From: Candidatus Aminicenantota bacterium | GTDB taxonomy: Bacteria; Acidobacteriota; Aminicenantia; Aminicenantales; UBA4085 | Direction of reading: 5' to 3' | NCBI GenBank assembly: GCA_003154255.1 | Contig: PMCY01000054.1 | Span: forward strand, 1-5,221 | Length of the DNA stretch: 5,221 bases | In this document: positions 1 through 5,221 of the stretch, piece after piece | Position numbering within the stretch: position 1 is the first letter of the stretch | Layout: each line of letters starts with the position of its first letter | Notes under the pieces: model-generated | The model's input: only the letters and a program-made list of their open reading frames with translations | Database searches by the model: none | What the model was told of the DNA's origin: nothing | Program-made: the position numbers and the translations under genes

Positions 1-15
1 TGGCGGTCGCTTCTT

Positions 16-32
16 CCGGTCTTTCAGACCGG
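16..32 (-). other. Hairpin spanning the PRPP synthetase stop codon
   Basis: CCGGTCT and AGACCGG form a perfect seven-pair stem with a three-base loop, and the TGA stop lies inside it on the minus strand. The bases after it (AAGAAGCG) contain no T-run, so it is not a classical intrinsic terminator. It may end the transcript weakly, protect its 3' end, or be chance. The window stops too soon to tell whether another gene follows. Confidence 0.4.
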
Positions 33-1139
33 CCGGTAAAAAACCTCGCTGACCGACCGGTTGTAGTGGATCCGGTTGATCGTCCGGGCCAGAATATCGG
101 CCAGCCCGCGGATCTTGATGAAGGACAGGGCCCGGAAATCTTCCGTCTGGGGAATGCTGTCGGTGATGATGACTCTTTTCAGCCGATAGGAGCGGTGCAG
201 CTCCTCCAATCGCTTTTTGGCTGAAGGCAGGCAGAGATTGTGGCTTATCCCGACATGGATCTCCCGGATGCCCTTCTCGTCGACCAGCTTTTTGGACAAC
301 TCATAGATCGTCCCGCCGCCGCTGATCATATCGTCGAGAATCAGGGCGATCCTCTTGCCCCGGAAATCGCCGATGATGTCCTTGATCTCGGCGATCTCGG
401 GCTTGGGCCGGAACTTGGATGCGATCGCCGTCTGCAAGCCTAAGGCTCTGCCGAAATGGGTGACGAACTTGGCCGCGCCCTCGTCCGGAGCGACGACGAT
501 AACGTCCTTCCGTTCGCGGAAGGACGAAAATTCTTCGAGAAACAAGGTCAAGGATTCGAGCATCTGGACGGGCAGTCCTCCATAGAACCCGCGGATCTGG
601 GCACAGTGGGGGTCCCAGACGACCAGGCGATCGACGCCGGCGGCGATGGACAGGTCCGCCATCAGCCGGGCAGTCGTCGGCTCGCGCTGGAACTTGGTCG
701 GCTTGTCCTGGCGGGCGTAGGCCAGGTATGGCAGGAGAGCCGTGACGTGGCTGGCCCCGTGTTCGCGGAACGTCCGGGAGGCGATGAGCAGAGCCATCAT
801 GTTCTGGTCAATGCTCCGGTCCGCCGTCGGGTCGAGTGCCGCCTGGAAAAGAAAAACATCGTAGCCGCTGACGTGAAGGGGCAATCGAACGGCCGTTTCG
901 GTGTCCGAGAAATTCGTATCGATGGCCTCGGCATAGAGGACGCGTTCGCGGCTGGCCGTCTCGGCCAGGCGCTTGTTGTAGGCGGAAACGACCTGGCGGG
1001 CCAAGGCGGCGCCCGACCGGCAGGCGGCGACCAGGAGACGGCCGCGCGCCGATTCCATGCGCAAGATCTGTTCCCGGGCATACATCTCGGGTGTGAAGAA
1101 GGCGCTCTTGACCGGGCGCTGACGGCGTTTGGAAGCCAT
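24..1139 (-). CDS. prs: Ribose-phosphate pyrophosphokinase (PRPP synthetase), divergent
   Basis: This enzyme transfers pyrophosphate from ATP to ribose 5-phosphate, making PRPP for purine, pyrimidine, histidine, tryptophan and NAD synthesis in the cytoplasm. Family motifs appear in the expected order in the 371 residues: FSDTET near 77 (usual FSDGE), YARQDK at 141-146, QREPTTA at 151-157, DPH at 176-178 followed by QIRGFYG, the flexible catalytic loop SKFRPKPEIAE at 241-251 with K242 and R244 in the catalytic Lys/Arg positions, the PRPP-binding loop DDMISGGGT at 269-277, and a C-terminal RIHYNRSVSEVF matching the family's end. It is longer than the usual ~310-320 residues, with about 30 basic N-terminal residues before the first beta strand and a few inserted residues. 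The PRPP loop has Ser-Gly where many bacterial enzymes have Asp-Thr. The ATG start is fixed by AGGGAGGA seven bases upstream. The gene begins 18 bases after the URO-D-like gene, so the two are probably co-transcribed. The family call is secure; kinetic class and regulation are not. Confidence 0.93.
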   Translation of the reverse strand: MASKRRQRPVKSAFFTPEMYAREQILRMESARGRLLVAACRSGAALARQVVSAYNKRLAETASRERVLYAEAIDTNFSDTETAVRLPLHVSGYDVFLFQAALDPTADRSIDQNMMALLIASRTFREHGASHVTALLPYLAYARQDKPTKFQREPTTARLMADLSIAAGVDRLVVWDPHCAQIRGFYGGLPVQMLESLTLFLEEFSSFRERKDVIVVAPDEGAAKFVTHFGRALGLQTAIASKFRPKPEIAEIKDIIGDFRGKRIALILDDMISGGGTIYELSKKLVDEKGIREIHVGISHNLCLPSAKKRLEELHRSYRLKRVIITDSIPQTEDFRALSFIKIRGLADILARTINRIHYNRSVSEVFYRPV

Positions 1140-1146
1140 CGGATCG

Positions 1147-1154
1147 TCCTCCCT
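1147..1154 (-). promoter_or_regulatory. Shine-Dalgarno of the PRPP synthetase gene
   Basis: The minus strand reads AGGGAGGA, seven bases before ATG 1139. It is a near-consensus ribosome binding site sitting wholly inside the 18-base gap after the URO-D-like stop codon. This fixes the PRPP synthetase start, and the close packing allows translational coupling with the upstream gene. Confidence 0.8.
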
Positions 1155-1157
1155 TGC

Positions 1158-2216
1158 TTAGAACCAGCCGTATTCGCGGCCGGTTTCATATAAGGCCACG
1201 ACGTTTTCGGGCGGAGTCAAGGCCTGGATGTTATGGCAGGGCGCCAGGATGTAGCCGCCGCCGGTCCCCAGGATGCGCAAATTGTCCAGGACCTCGCGCC
1301 GAACGTCGTCGACGGTTCCGAAGGGCAGGGTGAATTGGTTGTCCATGCCGCCGTGGAGTATGATCGCTTTGCCGAAATCGGACTTCAAAGCTTCGCGCTC
1401 CATTCCCGGGCAGCGCCATTGAATGGGATTGAGAAGATCGATGCCCAGGGCGATGAGGTCCGGCAGGATGCGGCGGCAGTTTCCGTCGTCATGGTGAAAG
1501 ACCCGGGCGCCGCCCTGGTGGGCCAGATCGATCATCCGCTTCATGCCGGGCAGGAGAAACTCGCGGATGTGGCGGACGGAAAACATCAGGTCGGTCTGGC
1601 CGCCGAGGTCCTCGGCGATATAACTGTAGGTGATCCGCCCGGGAATCTGCTCGAAGATCCGGCGGGTGTTCTCATATTCAAGATCGAACAGGCGGCCCAG
1701 ACAATAATGGACGATTTCCGGCTGTTCAATAAGATCCATCAGGGCCCGCTCATCGCCGCGAAGGTATTTATATGTCAGGAACGGCTCGGATCCGCCACCC
1801 TGGACGGGATAGTCTTCATGTCCTTGGAGCTGGTTGGGGATAGCGCGATAATCCCACCATTCCGGGCTTGGCCAGCGATAATTCTTCCGGATCCCCTCTA
1901 CCGAAGTGAACGCCGCCAGGGGGTGGCTGACGCATTCGTCGTAAATGCCCGTGCCGTAATCAACGCCGCTGAAGCGGCAGCCGAAGACATCCGTGCCCGG
2001 CGCGAGCCGGGGCCCGATATAAGACGGTTTGGGAGAAACGACGTAGTCGACATGCAACTTACGGAGGGCCTCCTGACGCGAGGCACAGCCCAGATGACCC
2101 ATCAGCCGGGCGTCGAATTCGGGCGTGGACCAGTAATCCATCGGAACGCGGTCGGTCTTATGCCGCAGGAAGACGGCCTGCCAGCGCTCCACGGGGGTCA
2201 TGGTTTCGAGGGGCAT
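1158..2216 (-). CDS. URO-D / cobalamin-methyltransferase-like family protein
   Basis: This 352-residue protein belongs to the uroporphyrinogen decarboxylase superfamily. It looks like the branch with MtaA/CmuA-type methyltransferases rather than the haem enzyme. Evidence: the N-terminal MTPVERWQAVFLRHKTDRVP resembles the family opening (x-x-x-ERxxxxxxxxxPDRVP). Residues 241-266 carry HHDDGN, then a PDLIALGIDLLNPIQ block. HGGMDN follows at 288-293 and APCHNIQ at 325-331, just before a PPENV helix. MtaA-type enzymes bind zinc through an H-x-C motif and a later Cys. Here the aligned pair is H242-x-D244 with C327, so a metal site is possible but altered. No corrinoid protein or activator is next to it, so the substrate is unknown; methyl transfer or demethylation is inference from the family. 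The chosen ATG has a modest AAAGG ten bases upstream; ATG 2201 is an in-frame alternative without a visible binding site. The gene lies 105 bases after glutamine synthetase and 18 before PRPP synthetase. Confidence 0.85.
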   Translation of the reverse strand: MPLETMTPVERWQAVFLRHKTDRVPMDYWSTPEFDARLMGHLGCASRQEALRKLHVDYVVSPKPSYIGPRLAPGTDVFGCRFSGVDYGTGIYDECVSHPLAAFTSVEGIRKNYRWPSPEWWDYRAIPNQLQGHEDYPVQGGGSEPFLTYKYLRGDERALMDLIEQPEIVHYCLGRLFDLEYENTRRIFEQIPGRITYSYIAEDLGGQTDLMFSVRHIREFLLPGMKRMIDLAHQGGARVFHHDDGNCRRILPDLIALGIDLLNPIQWRCPGMEREALKSDFGKAIILHGGMDNQFTLPFGTVDDVRREVLDNLRILGTGGGYILAPCHNIQALTPPENVVALYETGREYGWF

Positions 2217-2261
2217 GGAACTTGGGCCTTTCTTTCCGATTTAGACATAGGCCATGGTTGG

Positions 2262-2290
2262 ATTTTACCCGATTCCGGGCCGCGAGACAC
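2262..2290 (-). promoter_or_regulatory. Possible weak promoter before the URO-D-like gene
   Basis: On the minus strand TAAAAT (2262-2267) matches five of six bases of a sigma70 -10 box. It lies 17 bases after GTGTCT (2285-2290), a poor -35 match with three of six bases. Transcription would start about 40 bases before ATG 2216. The same TAAAAT hexamer stands before glutamine synthetase. The spacer contains a short GC-rich inverted repeat (CCCG-GAAT-CGGG on the minus strand). If this promoter is inactive, the URO-D-like and PRPP synthetase genes would be read through from glutamine synthetase. Confidence 0.25.
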
Positions 2291-2305
2291 TTCTTTTCGC
2301 CTCCG

Positions 2306-2319
2306 GGCGCGAAAGCGCC
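2306..2319 (-). other. Short hairpin just after the glutamine synthetase stop
   Basis: The minus strand reads GGCGC-TTTC-GCGCC, a perfect five-pair stem with a four-base loop, two bases after the TGA at 2322. No T-run follows (the next bases are CGGAGGCGAAAAG), so it lacks the usual intrinsic-terminator tail. It could slow 3' decay, attenuate read-through, or be chance in GC-rich DNA. Confidence 0.25.
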
Positions 2320-2321
2320 GT

Positions 2322-3893
2322 TCAGTGTTTATGAAGGTCTTTATGCATGGCCCGGCGGGCCGCGAGTGGACGCTCGTCGGCGGGCATCTCGGCCAGGGTA
2401 TGGGCCAAGTCGGCGTCGTTCTCTTTTTCCAGGAGATCGGCGACGCCGTCGATGACGCTGGCCGGAAAGATGCCGTCCCGCTCGTACAACCCGCGCTGTT
2501 CGCGGAGGAGCCGGGCCGAAGCGACGCAGCTTCCGGGCAGCGCGGGCAGCCGCCGGCGCAGCTCGGGGTTGGAGGCGACGTTGCCCTTGACGTAAAGGCG
2601 TTCGGCTAATTCCAGGGGGCCCTCGCCGTCCAACTTGTTGCGGGCATCGTCGAAAGCCCAATCCACGGACATGCATATGCCGGATAAAAGAAGGTGGACC
2701 AGGGCGCTTCCGTCGGGGCTGCGGAGCTCCACCGTCTGGCGGCCGTTCTTGGCCAGGATGGAATCCTGATCCTGGGGATTGATCAGTCCCGAAAGGTGTC
2801 GTTTATTTGTCCAGCCCAGGGGCACCCGGATGAGGGCGCTACGGTTGAGATCGCTCCAGCAGACGTAGGTCGGAGCCTCCTGATTGGGAACGAGGCGGAG
2901 ATAAGAAGAGGCGACCGTGTTGCCGAAGGCCGTCAATGACTCGGCATACCGGCAAAGCCCGCCGACGACCCGGCGGGCGGCCTCGGAAAGCGATCCATCC
3001 GGTATGGTCATCACGTTTTTGCCGTTTTTGACCAGTTGGAGATGAAAGTGGAGGCCGTTCCCGGCCAGCCCTTCGTCGAGCTTGGGCGTGAACGTGGCCG
3101 TCAAGCCGTGGCGATAGGCGACATTGCGGATGAGCCAGCGGCCGAGAACCACGTCGTCGGCCATCTCGGCGATGGGCCGGGGCAGGAACTCGATTTCCAT
3201 CTGTTCCCCGCGCTTGTCGTTGATCTCCTCCCAGTCGCTGGGCAGGCTGTCGATGAAGCCGACCTCGCCGTGGGCGTATTTGACCGCCCCGGAGATCTGG
3301 GTGATGTGGCGGACCATCTCGTTGAGGACGGGTCCGCATTTGAGGAACGGCGCCGATCCGTGATAGCCCTGCTGGCGTTGGGCCGGAAAAAGCGTCTTGG
3401 AGCGGTCGCTGAAGAGAAAGAATTCGATCTCGCCAAGGGCCTGCAGCTCGTAACCCGTCGCCTCCCGGAGCTTGGCGTCGGCCTTGGCCAGGATGTTGTC
3501 GGGGGCGAAAGGCGCGGGGGCGCCATCCCGGGTGACATAGCGGCAGACGAAGTCCAGGCTGTGGTCGTCGAAGGGATTGAGAAATGCCGTCCGGTAGGAC
3601 GGGACGACATAGAGATCGGACTGGGCCGCGTCGATCATGCCCTTGAAAAGGGACGATCCGTCCACCCGCTCCCCATCGGCCAACACGGAATCGGCCTGTT
3701 CGATGGTGGCCACCGGGATCTTCAGCTCCTTCAGCTTGCCGTCGGCGGCGGTATAGTGAAAGGTGATGCGTTCGAGGCCTAAATCGGCGATGAGCTTGAG
3801 GAAGTCGGCGCGAAGAAAATCCTGGGGGTTCTTGTTCAGCAGAACAGCCAGGCGGTTGGCCAAGGCGTAGCTCGCGGGAGGGGGAACCGGCAT
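2322..3893 (-). CDS. glnA: Glutamine synthetase, divergent type I-like
   Basis: This enzyme makes glutamine from glutamate, ammonia and ATP in the cytoplasm. The 523-residue product has the family motifs in order: a beta-grasp N-domain, VDGSSLFKG at 77-85 (D78 at the ammonium-binding Asp position), GEIEFF with E155 and E157 as metal ligands, HGEVG with E210, EQMEIEF with E233, GNGLHFH with H282 and H284, SSYLRLVPNQEAP at 329-341 (R333, E339), the NRSALIRVP block near 350-358, and VELRSPD with E389 and R391. It is longer than the usual ~440-470 residues. It has an N-terminal extension of roughly 25 residues and about 15 extra residues between E210 and E233, where classical enzymes place these ligands eight residues apart. 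The NLYDLPPEE adenylylation motif is not present; RLYVKGN at 432-438 falls roughly there. ATG 3893 is preferred over TTG 3929 because AAAGGAG lies eight bases before it. A gamma-glutamyl ligase with another amine substrate is an alternative, but the ammonium-site Asp argues for true synthetase activity. Confidence 0.92.
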   Translation of the reverse strand: MPVPPPASYALANRLAVLLNKNPQDFLRADFLKLIADLGLERITFHYTAADGKLKELKIPVATIEQADSVLADGERVDGSSLFKGMIDAAQSDLYVVPSYRTAFLNPFDDHSLDFVCRYVTRDGAPAPFAPDNILAKADAKLREATGYELQALGEIEFFLFSDRSKTLFPAQRQQGYHGSAPFLKCGPVLNEMVRHITQISGAVKYAHGEVGFIDSLPSDWEEINDKRGEQMEIEFLPRPIAEMADDVVLGRWLIRNVAYRHGLTATFTPKLDEGLAGNGLHFHLQLVKNGKNVMTIPDGSLSEAARRVVGGLCRYAESLTAFGNTVASSYLRLVPNQEAPTYVCWSDLNRSALIRVPLGWTNKRHLSGLINPQDQDSILAKNGRQTVELRSPDGSALVHLLLSGICMSVDWAFDDARNKLDGEGPLELAERLYVKGNVASNPELRRRLPALPGSCVASARLLREQRGLYERDGIFPASVIDGVADLLEKENDADLAHTLAEMPADERPLAARRAMHKDLHKH

Positions 3894-3901
3894 ATCGACG
3901 A

Positions 3902-3908
3902 CTCCTTT
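3902..3908 (-). promoter_or_regulatory. Shine-Dalgarno deciding the glutamine synthetase start
   Basis: The minus strand reads AAAGGAG, eight bases before ATG 3893. An in-frame TTG at 3929 would add twelve residues, but this site would then lie inside the coding region. The strong motif and ideal spacing favour ATG 3893. Confidence 0.8.
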
Positions 3909-3944
3909 GTCCTGTTCATCCCTGCGCAAAAGGGAAAGATGGTT

Positions 3945-3974
3945 ATTTTAAGCAAAAGGAGACGATCAATGCAA
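3945..3974 (-). promoter_or_regulatory. Candidate sigma70-type promoter of glutamine synthetase
   Basis: On the minus strand TTGCAT (3969-3974) and TAAAAT (3945-3950) are separated by 18 bases. The -10 box matches five of six consensus bases; the -35 keeps only TTG. The surrounding stretch is AT-rich compared with the flanking genes. A start near 3938 would give a leader of about 45 bases carrying the ribosome binding site. I see no clear operator or riboswitch in this short leader. Confidence 0.4.
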
Positions 3975-4006
3975 CCGGAACGGCGCGAAGGCTCGGGAGC
4001 GGTCGG

Positions 4007-5221
4007 TCAAGGGCGCTTGGCCGGGCGGGTGAAGCTGATTTTATCCAGATCCAGAACCCAGGATGTCTTCATGCCTTCGAGATTCACTTCGGAAACGGCC
4101 ATCGTCCCCACGAAGGGCAATCCGCCCTTGGTGACGAAGGCAAAGGCGTAGTCGGCCGTCCGCGCGGCCCCCTCGGGAGCACTGAGGACGATGCGGGCGG
4201 ACAGGACAAACAACCTTCCCCCGCTATTCTCCGCCTTGCGGACGATCCGTCGAACCACGCCGTTGGCCAGACGGAGGACTTCTCCCGTTTGGGCCATGTC
4301 GGCCGAAAGAAGGGCTTGCCGGGATTTAATCGTCTCATTGACGGCTTGCTCATCCGAGAATACGAATCCGTCCCCCGTCCGGACGGCGAAGAGCCGGTCG
4401 TGATCCCCTTCGGTGAAGACGGATTGGAGCAGCCCCAAATTGGTCAGCGTCGAGAGCCAGCCGGCCTCCTCGTCCGTCAACGAACCGGCGAATTTCGTGG
4501 TTGTTTCCCCGGCTTCGCTGTTCCAGGTGGCCCGGGCCGTCCCTACGTGCGCGCCGTTCTTTTTCACAAGATAGGAGGCATCGAAGGCCGTGGCCTCCGT
4601 TTCGACGATCGAATAATAGGCTTTAATGATCCTGGCCATCAGCTCGGAAGCCAGCATCCGGTTCGCCGCCGTCGCGGGGACGGAGGGAAGATCCGCTACC
4701 GCCGTTTTTGTATCCGGACCTGCGACTTCCGGCTTGGCTTCGATTTTGGGCGAAGCGGCCTTTTCTTCCACACCCCAGGTGAAGTCCAGGATTTGATGGG
4801 GAGTATGGTCGGTTGTCTTACCTTCCCCTTGGTTATGATCATCGATCCTGACGATCCAGGACGGGACTTGTTCGCTGACGTAAGTTGTGCGCGTTCCGAC
4901 CACGTCTTCCGTCGGATGCTTCTCCCGTCTCTCGTAGACGTCGCAGAGGATTTCCTTGTCCTTGATCCGAAGCTTTTTCCGGCCCGTTTTCGGACCCCAT
5001 CCCTCCGTTATTTTTTTGAGTTCCTCGGGAGGGGCGAAACGCGGCAGAGTGCCTTTTTGGTCGTTTTTCTTTTTGCCGTTGACCGAACCGCTGACTTTGA
5101 CCGTGACCGAATCGTCATCGGCGGCAACGACTTCCATCGTCTTCAGCGTGATGATGTCTTGAAAGTAGTTCACCTCGGCATCCTTGATCTCGACGCGCGT
5201 CCCAACGCGGGCGTCGGACCA
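4007..5221 (-). CDS. Unknown two-domain protein, 5' end beyond the window
   Basis: I do not recognise this protein. The frame is open from the window edge to TGA 4007, giving 404 visible codons. Residues before the first GTG (5173) read DARVGTRVEIKDAE, then VNYFQD. They resemble a 'vGdwVeyk' strand that begins a domain in many exported proteins of unknown function, so the real start and any signal peptide probably lie beyond 5221. Counting from GTG 5173, residues 1-134 form a beta-rich, charged region (TVKVSGSVNGKKK; KKLRIKDKEILCDVYE; VSEQVPSWIVRID; ILDFTWG). Residues 135-170 are a Pro/Ala/Lys/Glu-rich linker. Residues 172-388 form a second region with a helix near 172-193 and repeated beta strands (ATWNSEAGETTTKFAG, RLFVLSARIVL, ADYAFAFVT, SWVLDLDKISF). 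No catalytic motif stands out. One Cys is visible (C77). An envelope or secreted role is inferred from composition. It ends 113 bases before glutamine synthetase, which seems to have its own promoter. Confidence 0.75.
   Translation of the reverse strand, partial: WSDARVGTRVEIKDAEVNYFQDIITLKTMEVVAADDDSVTVKVSGSVNGKKKNDQKGTLPRFAPPEELKKITEGWGPKTGRKKLRIKDKEILCDVYERREKHPTEDVVGTRTTYVSEQVPSWIVRIDDHNQGEGKTTDHTPHQILDFTWGVEEKAASPKIEAKPEVAGPDTKTAVADLPSVPATAANRMLASELMARIIKAYYSIVETEATAFDASYLVKKNGAHVGTARATWNSEAGETTTKFAGSLTDEEAGWLSTLTNLGLLQSVFTEGDHDRLFAVRTGDGFVFSDEQAVNETIKSRQALLSADMAQTGEVLRLANGVVRRIVRKAENSGGRLFVLSARIVLSAPEGAARTADYAFAFVTKGGLPFVGTMAVSEVNLEGMKTSWVLDLDKISFTRPAKRP

Noticed and set aside
456..1193. 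A 245-codon plus-strand frame opposite PRPP synthetase
   Set aside because: Its translation is low-complexity Gly/Ala/Arg/Asp-rich antisense of a conserved enzyme, with no motif of its own.
2268..2281. GC-rich inverted repeat followed by TAAAAT, considered as a glutamine synthetase terminator
   Set aside because: The stem is only four or five pairs and no T-run follows on the minus strand, so it was kept only as a note under the promoter candidate.
1233..2609. A 458-codon open frame on the plus strand spanning the URO-D-like gene and the end of glutamine synthetase
   Set aside because: It lies antisense to two genes with clear family motifs, crosses their intergenic gap, and its translation resembles no family. 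Long antisense frames are common in GC-rich DNA.
3036..3782. A 248-codon plus-strand frame opposite glutamine synthetase
   Set aside because: It is the antisense shadow of conserved active-site blocks, and the product shows no recognisable domain.
3909..4006. Terminator for the unknown gene upstream of glutamine synthetase
   Set aside because: I found only three- or four-pair stems there, none followed by a T-run. A factor-dependent end or read-through is as likely.
5159..5173. GTG 5173 as the true start of the unknown gene
   Set aside because: An AAGGA lies seven bases upstream, but the frame stays open to the edge and the upstream residues look like part of the same domain, so the gene is treated as partial.

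Overview
This is a GC-rich bacterial chromosomal window. It is tightly packed, and all four recognisable genes lie on the minus strand. In transcription order (right to left) they are: a 5'-truncated protein of unknown function (4007-5221), a divergent type I glutamine synthetase (2322-3893), a uroporphyrinogen decarboxylase (URO-D)-like protein of the cobalamin-methyltransferase kind (1158-2216), and a divergent ribose-phosphate pyrophosphokinase (24-1139). No tRNA, rRNA, mobile element, CRISPR array or phage gene is visible. The GC content, the divergence of both enzymes from proteobacterial forms and the unusual glutamine synthetase suggest a less-studied anaerobe-rich phylum such as Acidobacteriota/Aminicenantes. 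That assignment is an inference, and nothing here proves it.

Right edge: the reading frame of the unknown gene stays open to the last base, so the first available GTG (5173) is probably not its start. Its visible part has a beta-rich N-terminal region, a Pro/Ala/Lys-rich linker and a second beta-rich C-terminal region, as expected of an exported or envelope protein. A 113-base gap follows, with a plausible sigma70-type promoter and a strong ribosome binding site. The binding site places the glutamine synthetase start at ATG 3893, not at the longer TTG option.

Middle: glutamine synthetase keeps the recognisable active-site motifs. It has about 15 extra residues between two metal-ligand glutamates, and no clear adenylylation motif. 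A 105-base gap separates it from the URO-D-like gene and holds a weaker promoter-like sequence.

Left: the URO-D-like gene and the PRPP synthetase gene are only 18 bases apart, with a near-consensus Shine-Dalgarno in the gap. They are therefore very probably co-transcribed. A small perfect hairpin spans the PRPP synthetase stop codon.

Functionally, glutamine and PRPP are joint substrates of the first step of purine synthesis and of other amidotransferase steps, so their neighbourhood makes loose metabolic sense. The role of the URO-D-like protein is unknown. I see no strong evidence for a wholly new multi-gene system; the best leads are the variant active-site layouts and the unknown two-domain protein.
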